Assembly (NCBI GenBank): GCA_023954475.1
Contig: JAMLHW010000003.1
Coordinates: forward strand, 248,001 to 312,000
From: Anaerolineae bacterium
Lineage (GTDB): Bacteria; Chloroflexota; Anaerolineae; Promineifilales; Promineifilaceae
Reading direction: 5' to 3'
DNA length: 64,000 nucleotides
The stretch's first letter is position 1. Each line of letters opens with the position of its first letter. The translations under genes and the position numbers were made by a program. The notes under the pieces are model-generated. The model had not been told where the DNA came from. It saw only the letters and a list, made by a program, of their open reading frames with translations, and made no database searches. Shown here piece after piece: positions 9,491 to 18,917 of this stretch.

Positions 9491-9524
9491 AAGATAAAAC
9501 AAAAGCCCGTTTCAAAACGGGCTT
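9491..9524 (-). terminator. Rho-independent terminator after greA
   Basis: AAGCCCGTTT (9503-9512) pairs perfectly with AAACGGGCTT (9515-9524). On the minus strand the stem is followed by a U-rich stretch (TTTTGTTTTA, complement of 9493-9502). It lies 33 bp past the greA stop and about 40 bp before the lysS start. Confidence 0.85.
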
Positions 9525-9556
9525 ATTGCAAGATGCGTCATTCAACCCGTTAAGGT

Positions 9557-10042
9557 TTATTCGAAGTTGACGACTTTGAACTTGATCTCGCCGTTCGGCG
9601 CGTTGACGCTGACGATGTCGTTGATTTTGGAGCCAAGTAGCGCGATGCCCAGCGGGCTTTCGTTGGAAATACGCCCCTCTGCGGGGTCTGCTTCGGCCGC
9701 ACCGACCAGATGATAGCGTTCTTCTTCATCAGAACCGTCTTCAACGACAGTCACCCAATCGCCAATCTTGACATGTTCGTGGGGTGTTTCATCCTCTTGA
9801 ATGATCTGATGGTAGCGCATGATGTCCTGCAATTCCAGGATGCGACCTTCGAGGAAAGATTGTTCGTTGCGTGCAGCTTCGAGTTCAGCGTTATCAACAA
9901 AATCGTCGTCTTGTCCATCGTCCATGGCGCGATTCAGGCGCTCGGCGACTTGTTCCCGTTTGACTCCGGTCAGATAGGCTAATTCTTTTTCAATTCGTGC
10001 CAGCCCATCAGCGGTTATCAAGTGTGGTTTTCTCAATGCCAT
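9557..10042 (-). CDS. greA: Transcription elongation factor GreA
   Basis: GreA rescues backtracked RNA polymerase by stimulating transcript cleavage through its N-terminal coiled coil. The 161-residue product has the typical start (LITADGLARIEKELAYL), the acidic coiled-coil tip (GQDDDFVDNAELEAARNEQ, with the tip acids expected to reach the polymerase active site) and the C-terminal FKBP-like domain (NESPLGIALLGSKINDIVSV). I start it at 10042, after GAGGT; four extra residues upstream are possible. The leader has a terminator-like hairpin (10063-10085) and a good promoter (10115-10142), which suggests attenuation. Confidence 0.95.
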   Translation of the reverse strand: MALRKPHLITADGLARIEKELAYLTGVKREQVAERLNRAMDDGQDDDFVDNAELEAARNEQSFLEGRILELQDIMRYHQIIQEDETPHEHVKIGDWVTVVEDGSDEEERYHLVGAAEADPAEGRISNESPLGIALLGSKINDIVSVNAPNGEIKFKVVNFE

Positions 10043-10062
10043 ATAGAACCTCAATAAAACAG

Positions 10063-10085
10063 AAAAACCGCTGTTCAGCCAGCGG
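10063..10085 (-). promoter_or_regulatory. Terminator-like hairpin in the greA leader (possible attenuator)
   Basis: CCGCTG (10068-10073) pairs with CAGCGG (10080-10085). On the minus strand the stem is followed at once by TTTTT (complement of 10063-10067) and more U-rich sequence up to the greA ribosome-binding site. With a transcription start near 10108 the hairpin covers about +23 to +41 of the leader. No gene upstream on this strand needs terminating here, so premature termination of the greA message is the simplest reading. Confidence 0.6.
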
Positions 10086-10114
10086 CACTCATGAAATCGT
10101 ACTTCAGAGGCGGG

Positions 10115-10142
10115 ATTATATCAGCACTGGCCTGAAAATCAA
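10115..10142 (-). promoter_or_regulatory. Predicted greA promoter
   Basis: On the minus strand, TTGATT (complement of 10137-10142) and a perfect TATAAT (complement of 10115-10120) are 16 bp apart. Transcription would start near 10108, leaving a leader of about 65 nt that contains the hairpin. Confidence 0.6.
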
Positions 10143-10281
10143 GAATTATGATGATATGGTCGAAACAAGCCGCCAATCTTTGGCGGGGTGAAGTGCAATC
10201 AGTAAACTTGGTTTGCTTGGTTTTGGCTGTTTGTCATATAGAAGATGCCGCGCTATTCGGCCGAAATGCCAATAAGAGATC

Positions 10282-10479
10282 ATGATTACGAAACGACAAT
10301 TAGGCTTGGGTTTGCTCATCATCGCTATCACCGGGATCGTCGCTCTGTTGACAGTCGATCTTGTTGGGGCAGGTGCGTTTCAGGGCATCGGCCCGGCACA
10401 GCGGCTCGGCTTGCTGGCGTGTGGCATTGTAGCCTTGACAGGGGCGACACTGATTCCATTAGGTGACAAACCGGCATGA
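10282..10479 (+). CDS. Small membrane protein, two transmembrane segments
   Basis: A 65-residue protein with two hydrophobic helices (residues ~7-30 and ~42-58) separated by a short loop. I do not recognise a family. Its stop overlaps the start of the following membrane glycosyltransferase by 4 bp (ATGA), so the two are translationally coupled and it may be an accessory subunit of that enzyme. Confidence 0.6.
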   Translation: MITKRQLGLGLLIIAITGIVALLTVDLVGAGAFQGIGPAQRLGLLACGIVALTGATLIPLGDKPA

Positions 10480-12119
10480 TTGCCACGATCCGGAGCCGTC
10501 CGCTCTATTTAATTCCTGCTGTCATCATTGGATTGGCGCTGCTGGCATTTATCGGCTACTTCGTCGTTTACAATATCTATGCGTTTGCTCTGTTCCGCTT
10601 TCCGTTTGACTATGACCAGGGCGAAGGATTCGAACTGGTCGATACCATTTTGTTCAGTCGCGGTGAGTGGCCGTACCGCAGCAACGACAGTTACCCTTTC
10701 TATTCATCTAATTACCCGCCCGTTTTCCATATCGTCATCGTGCCACTCGTGTGGCTGTTTGGCCCACATTACTGGACGGGGCGGCTCGTATCGTATGTCG
10801 GCACGTTGATCACGGCTGTTGCCATTGGCTATGCTGTACAGCGTGTTGGTAGACGTTGGTGGCTCTCGTTGCTTACCGGTCTGGCGTTTCTGGCTTCGAA
10901 TTACGTCTACCACGTCGGCCCCTTGTTTCGTCAGCACATGTTCATGGTCATGTTGGAAACAGTGGCAATCGTGTTACTGGCTGTCACCTTTGACAAGGAA
11001 GAAGCAGATGGACGCCATTACAACAAACGCATCCTGGTGGTTATGGTGCTGTTGCTGTTGGCCGGTTACACAAAACAACTGGCGTATGCGACGGTCATTG
11101 CGACGTTCGGATTCATGTTTTTGCGCGATTGGAAACGGGCACTCAAATGGGCGATCCCGTTTGGCCTGGCGACTGGTGCCGTTTTTCTGCTGCTCAACAT
11201 TGCTACCGATGGTGAATGGTTTGTCGCCACAGTGACGGCCAATGTCAATGAGTTTATTGAGGGTCAGGCGATTGGTCTGTACAAGCAGTGGTTCTCGCTG
11301 CACACAGTGTTAATTGTCGTAGCCGTTCTCACTGTCGTTTACGAACTGTATTTTTCGCGTTTGTCGGCGTATGCGATTTGGTTCGTCGTCGCTGCTGTCA
11401 ATGGGGCAACGGCCGGCAAGTGGGGTGCTGGTGAATCGTATTTTGCCACTGCGATTGCCGCAAGCTGTATTTTGACCGGCGTGGCGTTCAATCTCGTGCT
11501 GAACAAAATTACGGGTTCGGATTTGGCACCGCGCCGGAAATTGTGGGTGCATATGATTGTTTTATCGTTGATTGGCGGTCTGTTTCTGGTGCAGGCGGAC
11601 AAGGTGTTTCACATGCCGACGCATTCGCCGTTGTTGCGTTCGATTGCTGTCGCATTGGGCAAACCGACGGAGCAATGGGTGCCACCGCAGACATCGTGTT
11701 CGGCCGATTTGCCGCCTGAATCGATTCCGTATGTCGACAATGTTGCTGCCGGATTACTGGGCAGGCCACCCAATTCGGCCGATATTGCCGCCGGAAAACG
11801 GATCGCGCACCTGGTGGCTGAGGGGAACACGCCGGCTTTCAGCGAAGAAGCCGGATTTAATCTCTTTATCGGCCGAGATGTCGTCACTAATCCGACCCAA
11901 CTTCTTAATCTCTACAAGAATGATCGCGTTGACTTGACGGACATGCTCGCCATGCTCGATGCGCAGGCGTTTGATACCATCGTATTTCGTGCGCAATTTT
12001 ATCCGCCGCCCGTGCTGGATGTAATCGGTCAAAGATATGTCACCACTGATTTGGAGCAGATGAACGGGTTTGTCTACTGTATTTTGCGTCCGCGGAACTT
12101 GGTTGCGACCGTGCCATAA
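10476..12119 (+). CDS. GT-C type membrane glycosyltransferase (ArnT/PMT-like)
   Basis: A 547-residue protein with about ten transmembrane segments. The first extracytoplasmic loop holds FDYDQGEGFE, an acidic motif placed as in GT-C enzymes, which move sugars from polyprenyl-phosphate carriers on the outer membrane face. It continues with a YPPVFHIVIVPLVWLFG segment typical of ArnT/PMT-like enzymes, and the C-terminal ~150 residues are soluble. The substrate is unknown. It starts the surface-protein region (10.3-24.5 kb), so protein or glycolipid glycosylation is plausible. Several TCGGCCGA copies lie in the 3' half. Confidence 0.75.
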   Translation: MIATIRSRPLYLIPAVIIGLALLAFIGYFVVYNIYAFALFRFPFDYDQGEGFELVDTILFSRGEWPYRSNDSYPFYSSNYPPVFHIVIVPLVWLFGPHYWTGRLVSYVGTLITAVAIGYAVQRVGRRWWLSLLTGLAFLASNYVYHVGPLFRQHMFMVMLETVAIVLLAVTFDKEEADGRHYNKRILVVMVLLLLAGYTKQLAYATVIATFGFMFLRDWKRALKWAIPFGLATGAVFLLLNIATDGEWFVATVTANVNEFIEGQAIGLYKQWFSLHTVLIVVAVLTVVYELYFSRLSAYAIWFVVAAVNGATAGKWGAGESYFATAIAASCILTGVAFNLVLNKITGSDLAPRRKLWVHMIVLSLIGGLFLVQADKVFHMPTHSPLLRSIAVALGKPTEQWVPPQTSCSADLPPESIPYVDNVAAGLLGRPPNSADIAAGKRIAHLVAEGNTPAFSEEAGFNLFIGRDVVTNPTQLLNLYKNDRVDLTDMLAMLDAQAFDTIVFRAQFYPPPVLDVIGQRYVTTDLEQMNGFVYCILRPRNLVATVP

Positions 12120-12325
12120 TCTAAACCGGGAATGGAGTCTCATTCGGCCGATTCATGTGTCGTCTCATGCTCGTTTAAGAATGGGTATGAGAAAGCACAG
12201 GAATCGGGGATTGTCAGTTGATTTGTAAGATGACTCCGCTACCATAACCACTTGATTATTATCGATTATCTTTAAGTATCAATTGATCGACGGCGGCGTG
12301 AGCTGAATCGTCATTTGCGAGGAGC

Positions 12326-15300
12326 ATGATGCAATTTATTAAGCGGCACAAATGGCGCATTCATTGGGCGCTGTATTTATCATTATTGTTAATCCCCGTT
12401 GTGGTTGGTTTGAGTGTTGTCGTCCAGGCATCTGATTTCAGCTCAGATGAAACAGGCGTACAATCAGTTCGCGCCGATGATAGTGGTGTGCAGTTCACCT
12501 TTCAGACAAGCGAGCCGGTCATCGATACGGACGGCATCGTCACCGTCGCCGGTCTGGAAGAACGCCTCAATCTGCCCGGCGCACCGGCACTGCCCATCTA
12601 CAGCACCCTCATCGCTCTGCCGCCGGAAGCGACCGCCGCCATCACCGTCACAGCCGGTGACCGCGTCGCACAAGCCGTCACACGCCTGCAACCCGTGCCC
12701 ACCGTCGCCGACAGCGACAGCCTGCAAACTGCTCTGGTTGAGGGCAGCGCGCTCTCGCTGGAAGCATTTGGCCTGGCCTACGACGAAGACCCGGCCATTT
12801 ACGCTGGTGATACTGCCTATCCCGCGGCACTGTACACGCTGTCAGACCCCCAGTACATCCGCGACCTGCGCGTCGTGCAACTGACACTCTATCCGGTGCA
12901 GTACAATCCCGTTGCCGGAACCCTGCACCACGCCACCGAGCTGCACGTCGCGGTGCGCTTTGAGGGCGGCGACCTGACAAACCGCCAACCGGCCCCCAGC
13001 CGCGACACCGCCTACACGACCGGGCTGCGCGACCTGGTGCTCAACTATGCCCAGGCAGAAGCAGGCGATTGGCGCAGTCTGCCGCGAGCGACACAAAATG
13101 CGGCGGCGACAGCCCTGCCGGTTGGTCAGACGGCGTACAAGATCTCTGTCACCGAAGACGGCATCTACGAGTTGAGCTATGCCGATCTGGCGGCCGCCGG
13201 GATGCCGGTGAGTACGGTCGATCCCAACACGTTTGAGATGTTGTACCGTGGCGAACCGGTGGCGTATGAGTTCATCGGCGACGGCGACAGCCAGTTTGAG
13301 AGTGGCGAGGCGGTGCGGTTCTACGGCTGGCAGTATGAGGTCGATTACACAGACCCGCTGTACAACACCGGTGTCGAGCAGTATCCGAACCGGATTGAGC
13401 GGCAGCATGTCAAGGATCAGACGAATGTGTTTTGGCTGTGGGCAGGGGGGACGCCGACGCTGGTGACGAATCGGCCGAATGAGGTCGGCAATCCGGCGGT
13501 GAGCACGTTGCGGGTCACACAGACAACCGAAGTCGATGTCGGTGGTCATCCGACGTTCACCAATCAGTGGCACACGTTTGACAATGAGCCAGACGGTTAT
13601 TACTGGTTCACATTGAGTGGCGGGGCAGCACGAACGGCCGATGCTATCGTGGCCCATCCAGATCCGGCTGGAGCCGACGCCGAAATCCTGGCTGAAATCA
13701 ATAGTGTCAATACGGGCACCCATACCGTTTCAGTGCAGTTGGGTACTCACCCGGCGTTCAGCCGCACATGGACCGGTTACAATGACGTAAACATTGCAGG
13801 CACAGTGCCGGCAAGCGCACTTGTTGACGGTGGGAATCCGGTTACGTTGGATGCTGTCACAACGCTGGAAGTGAAAGCCCAGCGTTTGGATGTCACATAT
13901 GATCGGCTGCTAATAGCTGACGATAATCAACTGGTATTCAAGGATGCTGCCGGCGGCGCACGCCAATTTGACATCAGCGGCTATACCGTCGGCGACGCAG
14001 CCCAGGTGATTGCCTGGGATGTAACCAATCTGAACCAGCCAGAGCGCATCGACGTATTGGCCGGCGCGATCAGTGGTAGCAACCCATACATTTATCAGGT
14101 TGGTAGTACTCATACGGCAGAGTCCCGCTTTATCATCGCCAATGAGTCGGGCGTAAAACAGCCACAGATCGAGTCGTATTTTGTGAAAAATATTGATCCG
14201 GTTGGAGGCGCGGACTGGTTGGCCATTGCCCATGCCGACTTTACTGCTGCGACACAAGATCTGGCAAACTACCGTGAAAGTGCCCTGGGTGGCAACTATG
14301 ACGCGTTTGTTGCTGATGTGGCTGATGTCATTAACCAGTATGGTTATGGTTTACCAGTGCCAAAAGGAATTCGGGATTATGTGCATCACGCCTTGAGCTG
14401 GCCCACTGCACCGAGCTATGTCGTATTGGTTGGCGACGCAACGGCTAATCCGCGCCAGACCCTGGTTTGTGCAGAATGTATAGATTTCGTACCGACAAAC
14501 CTGTTGTTCATCGACCGGTTTCAAGGACAAGTTCCCAGTGATCATCCGTACGCCACCCCGGACGGACTCGATGACTTTCCCGATCTGGCTGTGGGGCGTA
14601 TGACTGTGAAGAGTGTGGCCGAGTTGCAAAACTTGATCAGCAAGACGATTCGGTACGAGGCCGCCCAGGCGGATCCGGACAATTACGAAAGCTGGATGTA
14701 TGATATTCTGTTCACTTCCGATTATACGAAGGTGGGAGCGGAGAATTTCTGCCTGGATAACCAGAATTTGGCAGCCGATAATATTCCAGGCAGTTACAGT
14801 GCCAAACACCTTTGTCTGGATGACTATATGGCTGGGACGACTCCGACTCAGGATGAATCACATGCCATGTTCCTGGACATCCAAAGTGAGTTGGATGGTC
14901 CGCCACTGGGTAACAAAGGTAAGAGTATTGTCAATTACCGGGGTCATGGCGGCATTCAGACGTGGGGTGATCATTTGGTCGACATTGGCATCAATACGCC
15001 ACCCTATTTCTGGTATAACTTCACACGCCCGTCTGTTGCCATTAGCGCAGATTGTCTGGATGGTAACTTTTCGTTTTTCAGATATGATGCTGCAACTGCC
15101 GAGTATTATGACTGGCCGGCACTGAGCGAAGCGTTTTTGGATGTGAATGGACAGGGAACGGTCGCACATTGGTCATCGAGTGGATTGGGATACAATGGCG
15201 AACATACAATTCTGCATGAAGGGTTTTACAAAGGTATGTTTGAACAACATCTTCGGCCGATTGGTGACATCGTTAACTATTCCAAGGTCCGCTATCTGAG

Positions 15301-15541
15301 CACGAGTGGCGGGCACGTATCCGAGGTATATGCGTTTATTTTGCAGGGTGATCCCGCGCTGAAAATGCCGTCAACGCCTGAGCCACCGATGCCCCCTACG
15401 CCGACGCCAACAGCGACACCGTCTCCGACGATGACACCGGAGTTTACGCCGACACCGGGCCCGTCGCCGACACCAACGTTTACGCCGACACCAAGCCCGA
15501 CGCCGGTGGATGTAAAATATATCCCTGTAGTTAAAGGGTAA
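12326..15541 (+). CDS. Secreted C25 (gingipain-like) cysteine peptidase
   Basis: A 1071-residue exported protein. The N-terminus has a basic region and a long hydrophobic segment (residues ~14-36). The middle carries beta-rich domains. The catalytic C25 domain covers roughly residues 600-1020, with the expected His in NYRGHGG (His874) and Cys in SADCLDGNF (Cys910). The tail (~1025-1063) is Thr-Pro repeats and ends with a short hydrophobic KYIPVV, a tail style common in secreted Chloroflexota proteins. GAGGAG precedes the start; ATG at 12329 has better spacing and is also possible. Two genes on, a second C25 peptidase is encoded in the same direction. Confidence 0.85.
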   Translation: MMQFIKRHKWRIHWALYLSLLLIPVVVGLSVVVQASDFSSDETGVQSVRADDSGVQFTFQTSEPVIDTDGIVTVAGLEERLNLPGAPALPIYSTLIALPPEATAAITVTAGDRVAQAVTRLQPVPTVADSDSLQTALVEGSALSLEAFGLAYDEDPAIYAGDTAYPAALYTLSDPQYIRDLRVVQLTLYPVQYNPVAGTLHHATELHVAVRFEGGDLTNRQPAPSRDTAYTTGLRDLVLNYAQAEAGDWRSLPRATQNAAATALPVGQTAYKISVTEDGIYELSYADLAAAGMPVSTVDPNTFEMLYRGEPVAYEFIGDGDSQFESGEAVRFYGWQYEVDYTDPLYNTGVEQYPNRIERQHVKDQTNVFWLWAGGTPTLVTNRPNEVGNPAVSTLRVTQTTEVDVGGHPTFTNQWHTFDNEPDGYYWFTLSGGAARTADAIVAHPDPAGADAEILAEINSVNTGTHTVSVQLGTHPAFSRTWTGYNDVNIAGTVPASALVDGGNPVTLDAVTTLEVKAQRLDVTYDRLLIADDNQLVFKDAAGGARQFDISGYTVGDAAQVIAWDVTNLNQPERIDVLAGAISGSNPYIYQVGSTHTAESRFIIANESGVKQPQIESYFVKNIDPVGGADWLAIAHADFTAATQDLANYRESALGGNYDAFVADVADVINQYGYGLPVPKGIRDYVHHALSWPTAPSYVVLVGDATANPRQTLVCAECIDFVPTNLLFIDRFQGQVPSDHPYATPDGLDDFPDLAVGRMTVKSVAELQNLISKTIRYEAAQADPDNYESWMYDILFTSDYTKVGAENFCLDNQNLAADNIPGSYSAKHLCLDDYMAGTTPTQDESHAMFLDIQSELDGPPLGNKGKSIVNYRGHGGIQTWGDHLVDIGINTPPYFWYNFTRPSVAISADCLDGNFSFFRYDAATAEYYDWPALSEAFLDVNGQGTVAHWSSSGLGYNGEHTILHEGFYKGMFEQHLRPIGDIVNYSKVRYLSTSGGHVSEVYAFILQGDPALKMPSTPEPPMPPTPTPTATPSPTMTPEFTPTPGPSPTPTFTPTPSPTPVDVKYIPVVKG

Positions 15542-15548
15542 GATAATT

Positions 15549-16688
15549 ATGAGCCAACCATCGAGACGTTTTACTGGATTCAGGCTGTTGGAACAGCATG
15601 TGAAAAGCCATATCGGCCGAATTATTGTCGCAATTATCCTGCTCACATCAATCTTGAGTGGCATGCTGTTGGCATCGCGATCGGCCGATGCCAATGTCAC
15701 CCTGCAATATTTTGAAGCGGAAGCCGTTGCAGGCGGCATTGCATTAGAGTGGAAAACGGCAACTGAGTTTAGTTCATCAGCTTTCTACGTGAAACGCGCT
15801 TTGAATCGCTCCGATTTTCTGCCGGTCGATAACTCCGTATTGCTTGAAGCAGATGCGATTGAGTTGCTGGACAGTCAAGGAAACACGGTCATGACCATCG
15901 ACGCACAGGGTTCCGGTGGTAGTGGTGCAACATATAACGTACTCGATACAGGTGATGATCTGACTGACGGCCAAACCTATTGGTACCGGTTGGTAGAGAT
16001 CGAACAGGGCGGTAACAAAATTGCCCAGATTGATGATGATACGTTTGCGACGCAAGGTGAAATCGGGACGCCGACACCGGGCGTCACAGAGGTTGGCCTC
16101 CCCACGGCGACATCGGCTCCAACGAATACACCGACCACAGCTAATACGGTGACACCGACACCGGCGGCGACAGCGACATCCGGGGCGACAGCCACATCAG
16201 TCGCAACGTCGACATCTACAGCTGCGGCTACAACGGCATCATCTGCAGCAGGAACTGCGACCAGTACGCCCGTCCCACCGGCTACGCCAACGCTGATTCC
16301 AGTCGCGACTGCGAATGATGCTACAGATGATCCGGGTGAAATTGGAGCGGTTCCCGTTGCAGAGGCAGCCGGACAAACTAGTTATCCCGGTGAGGTTACA
16401 CCGACGCCGGTGACGCCGGAAGCGTATCTGGGTGATCAGATACCAGGATCGATCGATAATAATTCGGCCGATAGTGACAGTACCGACCCGACCGCGCCAG
16501 CGATTATTGGCGAAAGCGAGACGGCCAGTGCCCAGTTGCCGCCGCCCAGCAACAGCGTGAGCAACGAAACGACGTCAACCAATCGAGCCATTCTATGGAT
16601 CGGTTTCGTCGCAGCCTTACTCATTTTTGCAGCCGGCGCCTTTGGTTCGATCATCATCTTTACTCGCAGGCGTACCGATGAAAGTTAG
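15549..16688 (+). CDS. Cell-surface protein with beta domain, Thr-Pro linker and C-terminal membrane anchor
   Basis: A 379-residue protein with an N-terminal hydrophobic signal/anchor (~25-43). A fibronectin-III-like beta region (~50-165) has the EWKTATEFSSSAFYVKR and YWYRLVEIE strands often seen next to secreted adhesins and peptidases. A long Thr/Ala/Pro linker (~175-330) and a C-terminal membrane helix followed by RRR (~348-375) complete it. It follows the first C25 peptidase by 7 bp and overlaps the second by 11 bp, so the three form one operon. It could be a peptidase substrate or a display scaffold. Confidence 0.7.
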   Translation: MSQPSRRFTGFRLLEQHVKSHIGRIIVAIILLTSILSGMLLASRSADANVTLQYFEAEAVAGGIALEWKTATEFSSSAFYVKRALNRSDFLPVDNSVLLEADAIELLDSQGNTVMTIDAQGSGGSGATYNVLDTGDDLTDGQTYWYRLVEIEQGGNKIAQIDDDTFATQGEIGTPTPGVTEVGLPTATSAPTNTPTTANTVTPTPAATATSGATATSVATSTSTAAATTASSAAGTATSTPVPPATPTLIPVATANDATDDPGEIGAVPVAEAAGQTSYPGEVTPTPVTPEAYLGDQIPGSIDNNSADSDSTDPTAPAIIGESETASAQLPPPSNSVSNETTSTNRAILWIGFVAALLIFAAGAFGSIIIFTRRRTDES

Positions 16689-18840
16689 TCAAAAGCCGTG
16701 GTTTCATCGACTTGGGCTTTTGGTGCTATTATTCGTTGTGGGCAGCGTTTCAGGTGCTGCTTGTGGACGAGATAAAAAACAGACAGCGGAACAAGTCGAT
16801 CGCGTCAAACTGGCGATAGCCGATCCGGGTATTTATCGGGTGACAGTGGATGAATTGCGCGATGCGGGCCTGGATCTGACCGATCTCGAAGCGCAACGCC
16901 CCGCACTAACAACCGGCGGACAGTCGATCCCCTATCTTATCGATTCAGACGCGATCATTTTTTATGGTGCTGCTGCTGACAGTCGCTTTGCCAATGTGAA
17001 GAGTTACATCGTTGCAACGGACGCGGAAGGTGTCCTGATGCGCCAGGCAAATGCTGTCTCGTCGGATGGCCCAGAAGTGAAGGCGGTGCACCAAACAATA
17101 CATCTGGAAGAAAATCGATTCTACGATCCGCGCGCCATCCAGCCGGGAGTCGAAGAGGTCTGGTTTTGGGAGACAATTCGCAATTTAGGCGCAAGTAACC
17201 AATTTGAGTTGACGGTGATGGTACCCGATGTTGTTGAAAATGCTGCCGCTGATCTGCGCGTCAATCTGTATGGAGCGACTTATGATAATGGTGTGGACGG
17301 CGATCACACCTTTGACCTTATCGTCAATGGACAGAAAGTGGAGACGGTGCAGTGGGATGGGCAGACGCACTTCACTGCCGACGTCGTGATCCCATCCGGC
17401 GTGCTCAGGGCCGGCGACAATACGATTGTTATTGACAATTCGGCCGAAGGTGCGACATTGCTCGACATCATGTTGCTTAACTGGCTCGAACTGACATATG
17501 AAATGCCCACAGCGGCTTTTGCTGATGCGATTGAATTTACCGACGTATCGGGTGTTGTGACACTAGAAGCAAATGATTTGGTGGTGCTAGACATTGCTGA
17601 TCCAAACGCGCCTGTGCGCATTAGCAGTAGTGTTATCGGTGATACGGATACCTTCGCTGTAACCGATGTGATGCGCATCACAGCGGCCGATTCCCGCGCA
17701 CTGAAACAACCTGCTGCAATGGAACCCCTATTGCCGACGACATGGCGAGAAGCTGCCAATCAGGCAGACTTGCTGATTGTGACGACGGCGGCATTGGCTC
17801 CGGAGTTGGAACCACTGGTAGCAGCACGCGAAGCTGAAGGTATTACCACATCTGTTGTGCCGGTTGAAGAAATTTACGACGCGTTTGGCTATGGTGATCC
17901 GTCGCCGGACGCTATCAACGCGTTTGTCACCTATGCTGTGGCGCAGTGGGAATCGCCGGCACCTGCCTACTTGCTGTTGGTTGGCGACGCGACGACAGAC
18001 ACGCGTGGTTACCTGGCGCAGCGTCCAGATAATCCCATTGAACCACCGGCAAATATCGTACCTTCCCCGCTTATTGCGGTCAGCCACAGTGGTGAAACGG
18101 TATCCGATGCGCGTTTGGCTGATGTGGATGGCGATCTCATGCCGGATTTGGCGGTCGGCCGCTGGCCGGTCGCTGATGCCAACGAGGTGCGCGACCTCGT
18201 TAGCCGAACGTTGGCATATGAAAATGGGGTTTCGGCCGATACTGCTTTGTTTACAATGGACGGCACCAGCAGCGAATTTTCCAGTTTCACATCCCGCCTG
18301 CTGGAAGAAGCAACATTTTCGGCCGGCGGCGCGACGCTGCTCGATGGTCCCACCGCTCAAACAGTTGCTGATAACTGGAATGACGGTGCGTGGCTGATTA
18401 GCTATGTCGGTCACGGCAGTCTCGATCTGTGGGGCAAAGATGAAGTGTTTTCGGCCGAACAGGTCAGCGCTATTGCCGATGATGCCGTTGCGCCTATCGT
18501 GCTGCAATTTACCTGTCTCTCCGGACAATTCGCCCATCCCGAAACAGAATCTCTGTCTGAGGCATTGATCAAACACGAGTCCGGCCCGGTCTTGCTTGTC
18601 GCTGCCACCAGCCTGACGCTTTCTTCGCACCAGGAACCATTTGCCGTCGCATTACTCCAGGCATTGCAAGACCCGTCTGTCGAGCGCATCGGCGACGCAT
18701 TACAACGTGCCAAAGCCAGCTTGAACCCGGCTGACAATCCGGGATTGCAAGAGATCAGCGATACGTTTGGTTTGTTGGGTGACCCGTCAGCTAAAATTGT
18801 GCGCCCAGGATCGTCGCAGAGCGCCGCCGTCGGCAACTAG
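16678..18840 (+). CDS. C25-family cysteine peptidase, predicted lipoprotein
   Basis: A 720-residue protein. The start at 16678 overlaps the previous gene and gives a signal peptide ending in the lipobox-like SGAAC, so it is probably lipid-anchored outside the membrane. The C-terminal half is a C25 peptidase domain with catalytic His in SYVGHGS (His579) and Cys in QFTCLSGQF (Cys613), and the alpha/beta segments YLLLVGDATTD and DLAVGRWPV. It lacks the Thr-Pro tail of the first peptidase. Two different C25 enzymes around one Thr-Pro-rich anchored protein suggest a dedicated surface-processing operon. Confidence 0.85.
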   Translation: MKVSQKPWFHRLGLLVLLFVVGSVSGAACGRDKKQTAEQVDRVKLAIADPGIYRVTVDELRDAGLDLTDLEAQRPALTTGGQSIPYLIDSDAIIFYGAAADSRFANVKSYIVATDAEGVLMRQANAVSSDGPEVKAVHQTIHLEENRFYDPRAIQPGVEEVWFWETIRNLGASNQFELTVMVPDVVENAAADLRVNLYGATYDNGVDGDHTFDLIVNGQKVETVQWDGQTHFTADVVIPSGVLRAGDNTIVIDNSAEGATLLDIMLLNWLELTYEMPTAAFADAIEFTDVSGVVTLEANDLVVLDIADPNAPVRISSSVIGDTDTFAVTDVMRITAADSRALKQPAAMEPLLPTTWREAANQADLLIVTTAALAPELEPLVAAREAEGITTSVVPVEEIYDAFGYGDPSPDAINAFVTYAVAQWESPAPAYLLLVGDATTDTRGYLAQRPDNPIEPPANIVPSPLIAVSHSGETVSDARLADVDGDLMPDLAVGRWPVADANEVRDLVSRTLAYENGVSADTALFTMDGTSSEFSSFTSRLLEEATFSAGGATLLDGPTAQTVADNWNDGAWLISYVGHGSLDLWGKDEVFSAEQVSAIADDAVAPIVLQFTCLSGQFAHPETESLSEALIKHESGPVLLVAATSLTLSSHQEPFAVALLQALQDPSVERIGDALQRAKASLNPADNPGLQEISDTFGLLGDPSAKIVRPGSSQSAAVGN

Positions 18841-18917
18841 ACAGGCCGCTAAATTCTTTCTGAATGGTGTCAGTCTTTGAAAGCCAGTGACTGTCATTCC
18901 TGGTAGCGTGTCAGTAA

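Noticed and set aside
15380-15530. Thr-Pro-coding tandem repeats as a DNA repeat element
   Set aside because: The repetition reflects the Thr-Pro protein tail (also at 16080-16300 and 23620-23830), not a separate element.
17728-18630. 300-codon minus-strand open frame inside the second C25 peptidase
   Set aside because: It is long but antisense to well-supported catalytic motifs, with a composition typical of a reversed GC-rich gene.
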